NCBI RefSeq assembly: GCF_022921075.1
Contig: NZ_CP095050.1
Span: forward strand, 1,984,001 to 2,048,000
Reading direction: 5' to 3'
Origin: Hymenobacter sp. 5317J-9
GTDB lineage: Bacteria; Bacteroidota; Bacteroidia; Cytophagales; Hymenobacteraceae
Length of the DNA: 64,000 nt
In this document: piece after piece, positions 8,881 to 17,279 of the stretch
Position numbering within the stretch: the first letter of the stretch is position 1
Layout: the number at the start of each line of letters is the position of its first letter
The notes under the pieces: model-generated
The model's input: only the letters and a program-made list of their open reading frames with translations
Told to the model about the DNA's origin: nothing
The model's database searches: none
Made by a program: the position numbers and the translations under genes

Positions 8881-8890
8881 CATTTACGCC

Positions 8891-9637
8891 ATGCCTACGC
8901 TCGACCGTTTCTCTACCCAGGCCGCCGACTACGCCCGCTACCGCATTGCCTACCCCGCCGAGCTTTATGACTGGCTGCTGCCCCAGGTGCCGGCCCGCGA
9001 GCGCGCCTGGGACTGCGCCACCGGCAACGGCCAGGTAGCCGCCGTGCTGGCCAATTCCTTCGTGCGCGTCGACGCCACCGACCTCAGCGAAAACCAGTTG
9101 GCCCAAGCTCCGCCGCTGCCCAACGTCCATTACCAGCGCGCTACCGCCGAGCATACGCCCTTCCCCGACCAGCGCTTCGACCTCATCACTGTGGCCCAGG
9201 CCGTGCATTGGTTCGACAGCGATGCTTACCACCGGGAGGTGCGCCGCGTGGCCCGGCACGGCGCGGTGCTGGCCGAGTGGGGCTACCAGCTTTGCCGCCT
9301 CGAAACCCCCGAGCTCAACCGCGTGCTCGACGAGTTTCACGACGTGACCTCGGCCCCGTACTGGGACGCCAACCGCCGCCACATCGAAGACGAATACGCT
9401 AACCTGTCGTTTCCATTTGCTGATGTGCAGCATGCCCGTTTCGCTGTCGTAAAAAACTGGACGGCAGATGATATGCTGAACTACCTGCGTACGTGGTCGG
9501 CCACGGCCAACTACGCCCGGCAGCACGACCGGGCCGACATGGTAGCCCTGGTGGCCGACGAGCTGACGCAGCTGTGGGGGCCGCAGGCGCGCCCGGCCAC
9601 TTTTCCGGTTTTCGCCCGCGCCGGGCGGGTAGAATAA
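8891..9637 (+). CDS. class I SAM-dependent methyltransferase
   Basis: 248-residue methyltransferase of the Methyltransf_11 type. Motif I is DCATGNGQV (residues 41-49), the acidic post-I residue lies in VDATDLSE, and the VAQAVHWFD segment is typical of the UbiE/trans-aconitate methyltransferase-like group. The substrate cannot be told from sequence. The ATG lies four bases after a putative -7 word provided partly by the upstream inverted repeat. Confidence 0.85.
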   Translation: MPTLDRFSTQAADYARYRIAYPAELYDWLLPQVPARERAWDCATGNGQVAAVLANSFVRVDATDLSENQLAQAPPLPNVHYQRATAEHTPFPDQRFDLITVAQAVHWFDSDAYHREVRRVARHGAVLAEWGYQLCRLETPELNRVLDEFHDVTSAPYWDANRRHIEDEYANLSFPFADVQHARFAVVKNWTADDMLNYLRTWSATANYARQHDRADMVALVADELTQLWGPQARPATFPVFARAGRVE

Positions 9638-9678
9638 TTGGCCCAACGCCGCGTTAGCCCGCCAAACCAAGCGTTTCT

Positions 9679-10011
9679 ATGACCATTCTGGCTACTCAAC
9701 TGCGGGCCGTGGGCCTGTTTTATCGCAGCGTGGCGCCGTTTATGCTGGGCATTTCGGGGCTGATTCTGTTGGCCGTGCTGCTGCCGGCCCTGCTCGAAGG
9801 CTGGAGCGCCGGGCTGCTGCCGGCGCTGCTACTCATTAAGCTGGCCACGGCGCCGGTGGTGTGGTACCTATCAGAGCAGCTGCGGCCCGACCAGTACTGG
9901 TTTTATTTCAACCTGAACGTGTCGCGTCGGCGGCTGTGGGGCGCCGTGGTGGTGGCCGATGGCCTCGTGTTCTTGGGCGGCGCGCTGCTCTTGCGGGGCG
10001 CGCTGTCATGA
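9679..10011 (+). CDS. small membrane protein coupled to ABC ATPase
   Basis: 110-residue protein with two or three hydrophobic helices (about residues 18-40, 43-62 and 88-108) and no recognised family. Its TGA stop overlaps the ATG of the following ABC ATPase in an ATGA arrangement, so the two are translationally coupled. It may anchor the ATPase to the membrane; at this size it cannot be a standard permease. Function unknown. Confidence 0.7.
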   Translation: MTILATQLRAVGLFYRSVAPFMLGISGLILLAVLLPALLEGWSAGLLPALLLIKLATAPVVWYLSEQLRPDQYWFYFNLNVSRRRLWGAVVVADGLVFLGGALLLRGALS

Positions 10012-10697
10012 GCAGGCACCAGAGCAAGTTGGCTGGCCCGCAGGTGCTGGAAGCCGATGGCATTCGCATTGCATTCGGCGGGCGGCAGGTGCTGGGCAGT
10101 ATCTACCTGCAGGTGCAGACCGGGCAGATTGTGGGCCTGCTGGGGCGCAACGGCAGCGGCAAGTCGGTGCTGCTCCAAACCATTTTCGGGGCGCGGGCCG
10201 TGGCCGATGCCTCGGTGCGGGTGAACGGCCGGCGCGTGGTGCCGGCCTTCCGCGAGCCCGGCCTGCTCAACTACCTGCCCCAGGAGCCGTTGCTGCCGCC
10301 GTCGCTGCCACTGGCCCGGGCGGCGGCGCTGCTGGGAGTCGACATCGAAGCGGCCACGGCGCGTTTTCCGGAGCTGCGGCCGCAGTTTCGGCAGAGTATT
10401 GGCGAGCTGTCGGGCGGGGCCGGACGGCTGGTGCAGGCGCTGTTGCTGCTGCACGCCAACACCGCGTTTTCGCTGTTTGATGAACCCTTTTCGGGCGTAA
10501 TGCCGGTGCATGTCGAAACGCTGGCCGAAGAAATGCTGCGGGCGAAGACGCGCAAAGGCCTGCTCATCACCGACCACCGCTACGCCGAAGTGCTGCCCCT
10601 CTGCGACATGGTGTACCTGCTGCACCAGGGCCGCCTGCTGAAGCTGGAGGGCGACGTGCGCGAGCAATTGCGCGACTATGGCTACCTCGCGGCCTGA
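10008..10697 (+). CDS. ABC transporter ATP-binding protein
   Basis: 229-residue ABC ATPase. Walker A is GRNGSGKS (46-53), the signature is LSGGAGR (134-140), Walker B is LFDEP (156-160) and the switch histidine is H190 in ITDHR. The signature departs from LSGGQ/E (GA instead of GQ or GE). The D-loop region reads FSGVMPVHVE. The only coupled partner is the 110-residue membrane protein upstream; no permease lies nearby, so it may act with a distant transporter or as part of a two-protein membrane complex. Confidence 0.85.
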   Translation: MSRHQSKLAGPQVLEADGIRIAFGGRQVLGSIYLQVQTGQIVGLLGRNGSGKSVLLQTIFGARAVADASVRVNGRRVVPAFREPGLLNYLPQEPLLPPSLPLARAAALLGVDIEAATARFPELRPQFRQSIGELSGGAGRLVQALLLLHANTAFSLFDEPFSGVMPVHVETLAEEMLRAKTRKGLLITDHRYAEVLPLCDMVYLLHQGRLLKLEGDVREQLRDYGYLAA

Positions 10698-10734
10698 CTT
10701 ACCTTGCGGGCGCGGCGTTTGGCTTGCCCGTGTT

Positions 10735-11904
10735 ATGCCCATGAATAGTTCTTCTCAATCGTCTCCCTTTGCCCACCTGCGCGTGCTGGAGCTGGCCTCG
10801 GTGCTGGCAGGGCCGCAGGTAGGGCAGTTTTTTGCCGAACTGGGGGCCGAAGTGCTCAAAATTGAGAGTCCCGCCGGCGACGTCACCCGCACCTGGAAAA
10901 CCAGTGCCGAAACCGCTGCTTCCGCCACCGCAGAATCCACCGTCTCAGCATATTTCGCGGCGTCGAACTGGGGCAAACAGTCATTGGTGCTGGACCTGAC
11001 CACTGCTGCCGGGCAAGCCGCCCTGCACGCGCTGGCCGAGGGCGCCGACATCGTACTGGCCAGTTACAAACCAGGCGACGCCGAAAAGCTGCATGCCGGC
11101 TACGCCACCTTATCGGCCCGCAACCCCCGCCTGATTTACGGCCACCTCACCGGCTACGGACCCCACAACCAGCGCACCGGCTATGATGCCGTGCTGCAGG
11201 CCGAGGCCGGATTCATGCACCTCAACGCCGGTGGCCCGGGCCAACCACCCCAAAAAATGCCCGTGGCCATGGTCGACCTGCTGGCCGCGCACCAGCTAAA
11301 GGAAGGCCTGCTGGTGGCCTTGTGGCGGCGCGAGCGCACCGGCCAGGGCGCGCTGGTGCAGGTCGACCTGCTGAGCAGCGCGCTGGCCTCGCTGGCCAAC
11401 CAAGCGGCCACCTACCTCGTCACCGGCCACGACCCGCAGCCGCTGGGCTCGGGCCACCCCAGCATTGTGCCCTACGGCACCGTGTACCGCGCCGTCAACG
11501 GCCGCCAGTTGGTGCTGGCTGTGGGTTCCGACGGGCAGTTTCGGCAGCTGTGCGCGGCATTGGAGAAGCCCAACTGGGCCGAAGAGACCCGTTTCCAAAC
11601 CAACGCGGCCCGGGTGCAGCACCGCGCCGAGTTGGAAGCGCTGCTTACCGAACGCATCGGGAAGGTGGATGGCGACGCGCTGCTGGCCGAGCTGGAGCGC
11701 CGCGGCGTGCCTGCCGGCGCCGTGCGCTCGGTGGGGGAGGCCCTGGCGCATCCCTCGGCGGCAGCCATGCTGCTGCCGGCGTCCGGGCCCGGCCCGGCTG
11801 GCTTGCGCACGGTGGCTTTTCGGGGTTCGGAGTGGTCGGCCGTGGCCGCGCTCAGCCCGCCGCCCGCACTGGCTGCGCCGCCGCCGGCCGAGCCCGGCTT
11901 GTAA
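10735..11904 (+). CDS. CoA transferase, class III (CaiB/BaiF family)
   Basis: 389-residue family III CoA transferase, which moves CoA between carboxylic acids. The N-terminal signature RVLELASVLAGPQVGQFFAE and ADLGA-like ELGAEVLKIE, the catalytic-region motif MPVAMVDLLAAHQL and the C-terminal RRGVPAGAV (usually AGVPAGPV) are characteristic. The expected nucleophilic Asp lies in VAMVD near residue 181. The family's substrates include carnitine, oxalate and bile acids; none is indicated here. The start is one of two close ATGs (10735 or 10741). Confidence 0.85.
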   Translation: MPMNSSSQSSPFAHLRVLELASVLAGPQVGQFFAELGAEVLKIESPAGDVTRTWKTSAETAASATAESTVSAYFAASNWGKQSLVLDLTTAAGQAALHALAEGADIVLASYKPGDAEKLHAGYATLSARNPRLIYGHLTGYGPHNQRTGYDAVLQAEAGFMHLNAGGPGQPPQKMPVAMVDLLAAHQLKEGLLVALWRRERTGQGALVQVDLLSSALASLANQAATYLVTGHDPQPLGSGHPSIVPYGTVYRAVNGRQLVLAVGSDGQFRQLCAALEKPNWAEETRFQTNAARVQHRAELEALLTERIGKVDGDALLAELERRGVPAGAVRSVGEALAHPSAAAMLLPASGPGPAGLRTVAFRGSEWSAVAALSPPPALAAPPPAEPGL

Positions 11905-12029
11905 CTATGGCCCGGCGTAATTGCGTACCTCATCGGGACCTTGCGGGCACGGCCCGCCGCCGCTGCGTGTCTTCCTATTGTCTTTTCCTATCCTTCGCGC
12001 CGCCGTTTTCCGGGCGTAATTCCTTACAC

Positions 12030-12938
12030 ATGGCCAAGTCAACCACCAAACGGGGCACCGAGCCCGAACTGTTCGCCCCCGCCGAAACCGCCGCTGCGCC
12101 GGCGCCCGAGCAGCCAGCCCCGGCCAAAAAGAAAGCCAAAGCCGCCAAGGCCGCCAAGCCCGCCGCAGCCCCCGCGCGCGTGCCGTCCGAAGCCGGGCAC
12201 AGCGGCGCCACGGCCACCAACAACCAGCCCACCGCCGAAGCCGGCTCGCCCACCGAGGCGCCCGCCGACCGCCTCGACCAGATTTTTGAGGGCCTCAAGC
12301 AAAAGTCCGTGGCCAAGCAGGCCATTTACCGCAACACCCAGGCGGCGTTCGATTGCCTGCGGCTGGTGTCGCAGGAGCTGGTTGTGGAGCTCAGTCGCAA
12401 GCTCACGCCGCTCGATTCGAGCGTAATTATTGAGTACCGCTCCATCAACGACATGGAGTTTCACATCAAGTTTTCAGGCGATTTGCTGGTGTTCGTGATG
12501 CACTCCAACGTTGTGACCTTCCCCGACGACTACGGACCCATGCCCAGCGCCTACGTCAACGCCGATTTTCGGCGGCGCTTCTTCGGCCACATCATGGCCT
12601 ACAATTTCATGGCCGACAGCATCAAATACCAACGCCTGAATGACCCCGGCTACCTGGTGGGTCGCTTGCTGGTCAACATCGAGAATCACTACTACCTCGA
12701 AGGCGTGCAGCAGCTGGAATTGCCCGATAATGATATGTCAGACAACGTCATCGCGCCCGAAGCCATGCGCCTCTTCGTGGAAAGCGCCATGATTGCGGCC
12801 GTCAACAACGACCTTATTGCCCCGCTGCTGCCCGAAATTCAGAAAATCAGCGTGAAGCAGAAAGTGGAAAACCAGCAGGTGAGCCGCGGCAGCAAGGTCG
12901 GCTTCAGCTTCTCGCACCAGCAGCCCTTTGAGGTTTAA
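12030..12938 (+). CDS. conserved hypothetical protein with Lys/Ala/Pro-rich N-terminus
   Basis: 302-residue protein, family not recognised. Residues 1-85 are low complexity (AKKKAKAAKAAKPAAAPA) and probably disordered. Residues 85-302 form a compact domain with IYRNTQAAFDCLR, IEYRSINDMEFHIKFSGD and FFGHIMAYNFMADSIKYQR. No signal peptide or membrane helix is visible, so it is cytoplasmic. The start at 12030 (MAKSTTKRG) is chosen because the longer frame overlaps the CoA-transferase gene. Confidence 0.75.
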   Translation: MAKSTTKRGTEPELFAPAETAAAPAPEQPAPAKKKAKAAKAAKPAAAPARVPSEAGHSGATATNNQPTAEAGSPTEAPADRLDQIFEGLKQKSVAKQAIYRNTQAAFDCLRLVSQELVVELSRKLTPLDSSVIIEYRSINDMEFHIKFSGDLLVFVMHSNVVTFPDDYGPMPSAYVNADFRRRFFGHIMAYNFMADSIKYQRLNDPGYLVGRLLVNIENHYYLEGVQQLELPDNDMSDNVIAPEAMRLFVESAMIAAVNNDLIAPLLPEIQKISVKQKVENQQVSRGSKVGFSFSHQQPFEV

Positions 12939-12952
12939 CGTTTAACCCCGCC

Positions 12953-12979
12953 GGTCATTGCGACCGCAGCGAAGCAACG
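12953..12979. repeat. solitary half of a GTCATTGCGA-type repeat
   Basis: GGTCATTGCGACCGCAGCGA followed by AGCAAC resembles one arm of the GTCAT-CTGAGCGCAGCGAAG families found elsewhere in the window, but no facing arm is present. It lies between convergent genes. It is read as a decayed copy. Confidence 0.45.
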
Positions 12980-12988
12980 ACTGGCGAG

Positions 12989-13963
12989 TTACTTCCCGTA
13001 GCCTACTTTCTGTCGCACTTTGGCCAGCACGCCTGCGCCGTATTCCTGGGCGCGCTTCGCGCCGATGGCCAGCGCTGCGTCGAGCTCGGGCAGGTTGTTC
13101 ATGTAGAAGTCGAACCGCTCGCGCTCCACGGCAAAACGGCGTAAAATTAGCTCGTACAGCTCCTTTTTGGCATGGCCGTAGCCGTAGCCGCCGGCCAGGT
13201 AGTTGGCGCGCATCGTCTCAATCTCGGTCGGCGTGGCCAGCAGCGCATACAGCTTGAATGTCACGTCCGTGTCGGGGTTTTTGGGCGCTTCGAGCGGGGT
13301 GCTGTCCGAAATAATGGTTTTGATGGCCTTCAGCAGGTCTTTTTCGGGCAAGAAGATGTCGATGATGTTGCCGTAGCTCTTGCTCATCTTGGCCCCGTCG
13401 GTGCCGGGGATGGTCATGAGCTGCTCGTCGACGCGGGCCTGGGGCAGCACCAGCGTCTCGCCGTAGCGGTTGTTGAAGGCGCTAGCAATGTCACGGGCAA
13501 TTTCCAGGTGCTGAATCTGGTCTTTGCCCACGGGCACCACCTCGGCGTCGTAGAGCAGAATGTCGGCTGCCATCAGCACCGGGTAGGTGAAGAGGCCGGC
13601 GTTTACGTCCGAGAGCTTGTCGCTCTTATCCTTGAAGCTGTGCGCATTGGCCAGCATGGGGTAGGGCGTGAAGCAGCTCAGGTACCAGGTCAGCTCCGTC
13701 ACCTGCGGCACGTCGGACTGCCGGTAGAACAGGTTTTTTTCGGTGTCGAAGCCGCAGGCCAGCCACGCGGCGGCCACGGCGTAGGTGTTGGCGCGCAGCA
13801 GCTCGGGGTCGCGCACGGTGGTGAGCGAGTGTAGGTCGGCGATGAAGTAGAGCGAGTCGTTGGCCGGGTTTTTCGACAGCTCGATGGCGGGCAGGATGGC
13901 GCCTAGCAGGTTGCCCAAGTGGGGGCGGCCCGTGCTTTGGATGCCGGTAAGGATGCGGGACAT
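12989..13963 (-). CDS. trpS: tryptophan--tRNA ligase
   Basis: Class I synthetase charging tRNA-Trp, 324 residues, a standard bacterial length. The HIGH motif is PHLGN (14-18) after TGIQSTGR, and the KMSKS loop is exact at 192-196 (GAKMSKSYGN). The Trp/AMP-binding region MLANAHSFKDKSDK is present. It is convergent with the preceding hypothetical gene and shares a direction with the downstream transporter and RNase Z group. Confidence 0.96.
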   Translation of the reverse strand: MSRILTGIQSTGRPHLGNLLGAILPAIELSKNPANDSLYFIADLHSLTTVRDPELLRANTYAVAAAWLACGFDTEKNLFYRQSDVPQVTELTWYLSCFTPYPMLANAHSFKDKSDKLSDVNAGLFTYPVLMAADILLYDAEVVPVGKDQIQHLEIARDIASAFNNRYGETLVLPQARVDEQLMTIPGTDGAKMSKSYGNIIDIFLPEKDLLKAIKTIISDSTPLEAPKNPDTDVTFKLYALLATPTEIETMRANYLAGGYGYGHAKKELYELILRRFAVERERFDFYMNNLPELDAALAIGAKRAQEYGAGVLAKVRQKVGYGK

Positions 13964-14062
13964 TACGTTGGAACGATGAGCTAATGGCAGGAGCCGCTAG
14001 CTGATGAATGAGAAGATGAGCGCGAGCGTGCGCGGCCGGCAAATGGCCGTGAGCGGGCAAAA

Positions 14063-14809
14063 TTACACGCTTACGTTCTCAACGGCTTCTTCCTGCAGCT
14101 CGGCCGTTTCTTCCGGGCCCAGGTAGCGGTCAATCAGGAAATGGGCCAGGTAGAGCACCGGGGTGAGCAGAATGGCCGCCGCGAATTTGTACCAGTAGTT
14201 GGTGTTGGCCACCGAAATCACTTGGTTGAAGCTCCAGTTGCCGAACAGGTAAAACGCCACGTAGAGCACCACAAACGAATCGACGAGCTGCGACACCAGC
14301 GTGGAGCCCGTGGCCCGCAGCCACACGAAGCGCCCGCCCGTAGCCTTGCGGATGGCCGCGAAAATGGTGGCATCGAGCACCTGCCCCACCGCAAACGCCA
14401 CAATGGAGCCGGTGATGATGCCCAGCCCCTGCCGGAAAATGCTCTGGTAGGCAAAGTCGATGTTGAACGGCCGGCCCAGGTTGTCGGTTTTGTTCACGTC
14501 GAGCCAGAAGGCGGCCGGCGGTAGCTTGGTGGTGAGGTAGATAACGCCGAAGGCAAACAGGATGAGGGCCATGGTGAGGTAGCTCACCCGCAGCACCCCG
14601 GCCTTGCCAAAATACTCGTTGATGATGTCGGTGGTTACGAACACCACCGGCCAGATGAGCACGCCCGCCGTGAGGTTGTCGTCGCGGCCCATCAGCGGCA
14701 GCAGCGAGAATATCTTCACCCCAATGATTTCGGCCAGCAGCGCATTCACGATGAAAATGCCGCTCAGCACGAGGTACAACTGCTGCTTTTTGTGCGCGAA
14801 GGGAGTCAT
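14063..14809 (-). CDS. queuosine precursor transporter (YhhQ/QPTR family)
   Basis: 248-residue integral membrane protein with about six helices. The family signatures are GVKIFSLLP, WPVVFVTTDIINEYFGK near residue 65 and FAVGQVLDATIFAAIR in the middle. Members import preQ0/preQ1 or queuine for tRNA modification. Start choice matters: an upstream ATG at 14833 lies inside the inverted repeat at 14828-14922 and gives the unconvincing MTIANQKA extension, so the ATG at 14809 (MTPFAHKKQQ) is preferred. Confidence 0.85.
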   Translation of the reverse strand: MTPFAHKKQQLYLVLSGIFIVNALLAEIIGVKIFSLLPLMGRDDNLTAGVLIWPVVFVTTDIINEYFGKAGVLRVSYLTMALILFAFGVIYLTTKLPPAAFWLDVNKTDNLGRPFNIDFAYQSIFRQGLGIITGSIVAFAVGQVLDATIFAAIRKATGGRFVWLRATGSTLVSQLVDSFVVLYVAFYLFGNWSFNQVISVANTNYWYKFAAAILLTPVLYLAHFLIDRYLGPEETAELQEEAVENVSV

Positions 14810-14827
14810 AGCTTTTTGGTTGGCAAT

Positions 14828-14922
14828 TGTCATCCTGAGCTTGCGAAGGACCTTATCACGGCTGAACGGTTCGCAGTAGCCAATTCCAACGTGGAAAGGT
14901 CCTTCGCAAGCTCAGGATGACA
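14828..14922. repeat. 27-bp inverted repeat, GTCATCCTGAGCTTGCGAAG family
   Basis: Arms 14828-14854 and 14896-14922 are exact reverse complements. It is a variant of the GTCATCCTGAGCGCAGCGAA element at 45873 and 53872, with CTTGC in place of CGCAGC. It lies between the transporter and RNase Z genes. Confidence 0.88.
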
Positions 14923-14929
14923 AACGGCA

Positions 14930-15841
14930 TTAAATACTCACCAGCAGCCCTTCGGTGGCCAGCTCGGCGGTGGGAAATACGGCCCGGGCCTCGTGCAGCA
15001 GCGGCTCGAGCGCCTTGTAGCGGCTGGAGAAGTGCCCCAGCAGCAGGCGCTTGGCCTGCGCGTCGAGGGCCAGTTGGGCGGCCTGGCGGGCGGTGCTGTG
15101 GTGGGTTTGGGCGGCGCGCTCGCGCAGGTCTTCCAGAAACGTGGCCTCGTGGTAGAGCAGGTCGACCCCCTGAATGAGGGCCGCCAGCGCGGGCGTGTAC
15201 AGCGTGTCGGAGAAGAAGGCGTAGCGGCGCGGCACGGGCGGCGGGCCGGCCACGTCGGCGTGGCGCAGGCCGGGCTGGGTGCCGTCGGCTTCGAGGTCGA
15301 GGCCCTGGGCCAGGCGCGCCAACTGCTCGGGGCGCAGGCCGGCGGGCAGCTTTTCCTTCAGGAGGTTGGCCCGTCGGGGCTTTTCCGAGAACAGGTAGCC
15401 GCTGCACGGAATGCGGTGGCGCATGGGCAGCGAAGCCACGCTGATGACGTCGTCCTCGTACACCACGGCGTGGGCCTCCGTGTCGATGGGCGTAAACTCC
15501 ATGGCGAAGGCCAGGTGCATGTTCGAGACGCGGGCCTGGGTGATGAGCACCTCGTCGAGGCCGGGCGGGCCAACGATGCGCAGCGGCTGGGTGCGCCCCT
15601 GCAGGTGCATGGTGCCCAGCAGCCCAAACAGCCCAAAGTAATGGTCGCCGTGCAGGTGCGAGACGAAAACGGCCCGCAGGTGGTGGGGACGCACGCGGTG
15701 TTCCAGCATCTGCCATTGCGTGCCCTCGCCGCAGTCGATGAGGTAGGACGCCGCGCCCACCGTGAGCACCTGCGCCGTGGGGTGGCGGCCCGCCACGGGC
15801 GTGGCCGAGGCCGAGCCCAATATCTTCAGCTCGAAAGTCAT
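14930..15841 (-). CDS. rnz: ribonuclease Z
   Basis: Metallo-beta-lactamase-fold endonuclease that matures tRNA 3' ends, 303 residues as in other short-form RNase Z. The zinc motif is SHLHGDH (H62, H64, D66, H67), with GSASATP at the N-terminus, YLIDCGEGTQWQM, a FSDTLYTP segment and a C-terminal LLLGHFSSRYK supplying the last histidine ligand. It follows a STAS-domain gene in the same direction, separated only by an inverted repeat. Confidence 0.94.
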   Translation of the reverse strand: MTFELKILGSASATPVAGRHPTAQVLTVGAASYLIDCGEGTQWQMLEHRVRPHHLRAVFVSHLHGDHYFGLFGLLGTMHLQGRTQPLRIVGPPGLDEVLITQARVSNMHLAFAMEFTPIDTEAHAVVYEDDVISVASLPMRHRIPCSGYLFSEKPRRANLLKEKLPAGLRPEQLARLAQGLDLEADGTQPGLRHADVAGPPPVPRRYAFFSDTLYTPALAALIQGVDLLYHEATFLEDLRERAAQTHHSTARQAAQLALDAQAKRLLLGHFSSRYKALEPLLHEARAVFPTAELATEGLLVSI

Positions 15842-15853
15842 GCGTTCAGAAAA

Positions 15854-15943
15854 AGCCGCAAGCCATAAGCTGCAAGCCGCAAGCTAGTGTCCTGGCTAGA
15901 AGCAGAACAGCAGCTTGCGGCTTGCAGCTTATGGCTTGCGGCT
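15854..15943. repeat. 32-bp perfect inverted repeat (AGCCGCAAGCCATAAGC)
   Basis: Arms 15854-15885 and 15912-15943 are exact reverse complements. Each arm also contains internally repeated GCAAGCC words. It is not seen elsewhere in the window. It lies between the STAS gene and rnz. Confidence 0.88.
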
Positions 15944-15949
15944 AAAAAG

Positions 15950-16324
15950 CTACTCCTTATCGGTCAGGTCGCGCTCGATGGCGTGCAGAAACACGCGGTC
16001 GATGCCTTCTTCTACGGTCGGCAGGATGTGCAGCACCGACTCCAGCTTGCTGATGGTGATGAGCTTCAGCACGTGGTCTTGCAGGCCGGTGAGCACCAGC
16101 AGGCCGCCCGTGGAGTTGCACAGCCGGTTGGCAATCAGAATGGAGCTAAGGCCCGACGAATCCGTGTACTTCACGTTCGTGAGGTCCAGGATTAAGTTGT
16201 TGATGCCTTCGGCGTTCAGCTTCACAAACTCCGATTTGAGGTCGGGCGCAACGGTGGTGTCGAGCTTCTTCTCCTCAATGGTGATGATGGTGTAGCTTTC
16301 TTTTTTATCAATCGTGTACTTCAT
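15950..16324 (-). CDS. STAS-domain anti-anti-sigma-like protein
   Basis: 124-residue single STAS domain of the SpoIIAA/RsbV type. The phosphorylatable serine is in TDSSGLSSIL (about residues 53-62), the usual partner-switching site. The start is the ATG at 16324 (MKYTIDKKES), as the longer frame runs through the neighbouring gene's terminator. An RsbU-type phosphatase that could act on such a protein is encoded at 44542, but no RsbW kinase is seen in this window. Coding sequence is less GC-rich than its neighbours. Confidence 0.9.
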   Translation of the reverse strand: MKYTIDKKESYTIITIEEKKLDTTVAPDLKSEFVKLNAEGINNLILDLTNVKYTDSSGLSSILIANRLCNSTGGLLVLTGLQDHVLKLITISKLESVLHILPTVEEGIDRVFLHAIERDLTDKE

Positions 16325-16364
16325 ACAGCGTAAGCAAGGAGAGTAAGGGAACGGCGAAGGTAAA

Positions 16365-16386
16365 TAAAAAACCCAAAATTTTGGGT
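16365..16386 (-). terminator. intrinsic terminator of the DUF4198-like gene
   Basis: Read on the minus strand, the palindrome ACCCAAAATTTTGGGT is followed by TTTTTTA just downstream of the gene's stop codon. The stem is short and AT-rich in the middle, so efficiency is uncertain. Confidence 0.6.
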
Positions 16387-16394
16387 GAAGCCGG

Positions 16395-17255
16395 CTAATG
16401 TTTTGCGCCGGAGCGCAGCCCGGCGGCGGGTGGTCCCGCAAAGGTGAGCGAGGCCCAGGTAGATTGCCAATCGGCGCGGTCGCGCAGCCGGGTAGGAGCA
16501 GCCGTCATGTCCACGGCCGCCAGCAGGTAGGGGCCGGGTCCGGATAGTCGTAACAAGATTCGACCGTTTTGGTTGGCGCGGGTGGTGAAATGAGTGGTGG
16601 GCAGCCCGCCCGGCTGGCGCTGCCACACCTGCACGGCCGCCCCAAATGCCGGCCGGCCGTTGCGTAGTACCCGCACCGTGAGCGACTTATCAGTGGCTAC
16701 GCGATAGGGGTTTTGCTCGGGCACCAGTTCCAGGGGCAGGCCGTAGACGTGCCGCCAGGCCGTGTCGGCAGGGGCAGGAGCGGGGTCGCCCACCTGCACC
16801 AAAGCTTTGGCGCAGCGGCGGTAGGTTTCGCGGCCGGGCAGGGCCATCTGGTCGTTTTCCTGGCGCAGCTTCAGGGCATAGTCCAGGCCTTCTTCGCGCA
16901 GGTAGGCCGTGAATTCGTTCGCCGGCAATTCGATGAAGGAATTGGTGGAGCGCATCAGCAGCACGTGCGTGCCGGGCTGCGCAAAGGCGAAGCCGGTGCG
17001 GAAAGTGTCGGTTTCGGCGGCGTTTTTGGGGGTGAGGTCGGTGGTGTCGGCCGGGGCGGGGCCGTAGCGCACGAGGCGTAGCACTTTGGTGGCTTTGGTG
17101 GTCCAGGGCTTGCCCACAAAGTCGGCCCCGATGAGGGGCCGAATGCTGACCGTGGCGCCGGGCGAGAGGCGGAAGCGCGGGGCTTCAAGCCAGAACTCGT
17201 GGGCGAGGGCGGCCGTGGCAAACAAAGCCAGTACGACGGTGAATCGATACTTCAT
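16395..17255 (-). CDS. exported DUF4198-like protein
   Basis: 286-residue protein with a signal peptide (MKYRFTVVLALFATAALA) and the typical start of mature DUF4198 proteins, HEFWLEAPRFRLSPGA. Relatives are periplasmic beta-rich proteins often found with metal-uptake or TonB systems; some were proposed to bind nickel or cobalt. A C-terminal Ig-like segment (LTVRVLRNGRPAFGAAVQVW) fits. The substrate is not evident and no transporter is adjacent. Confidence 0.8.
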   Translation of the reverse strand: MKYRFTVVLALFATAALAHEFWLEAPRFRLSPGATVSIRPLIGADFVGKPWTTKATKVLRLVRYGPAPADTTDLTPKNAAETDTFRTGFAFAQPGTHVLLMRSTNSFIELPANEFTAYLREEGLDYALKLRQENDQMALPGRETYRRCAKALVQVGDPAPAPADTAWRHVYGLPLELVPEQNPYRVATDKSLTVRVLRNGRPAFGAAVQVWQRQPGGLPTTHFTTRANQNGRILLRLSGPGPYLLAAVDMTAAPTRLRDRADWQSTWASLTFAGPPAAGLRSGAKH

Positions 17256-17279
17256 GTGCTGAGTAAACGCCGGCGTTTC

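Noticed and set aside
14810-14833. Longer N-terminus for the queuosine-precursor transporter
   Set aside because: The upstream ATG lies inside a dispersed inverted repeat and the extra residues are not family-like.
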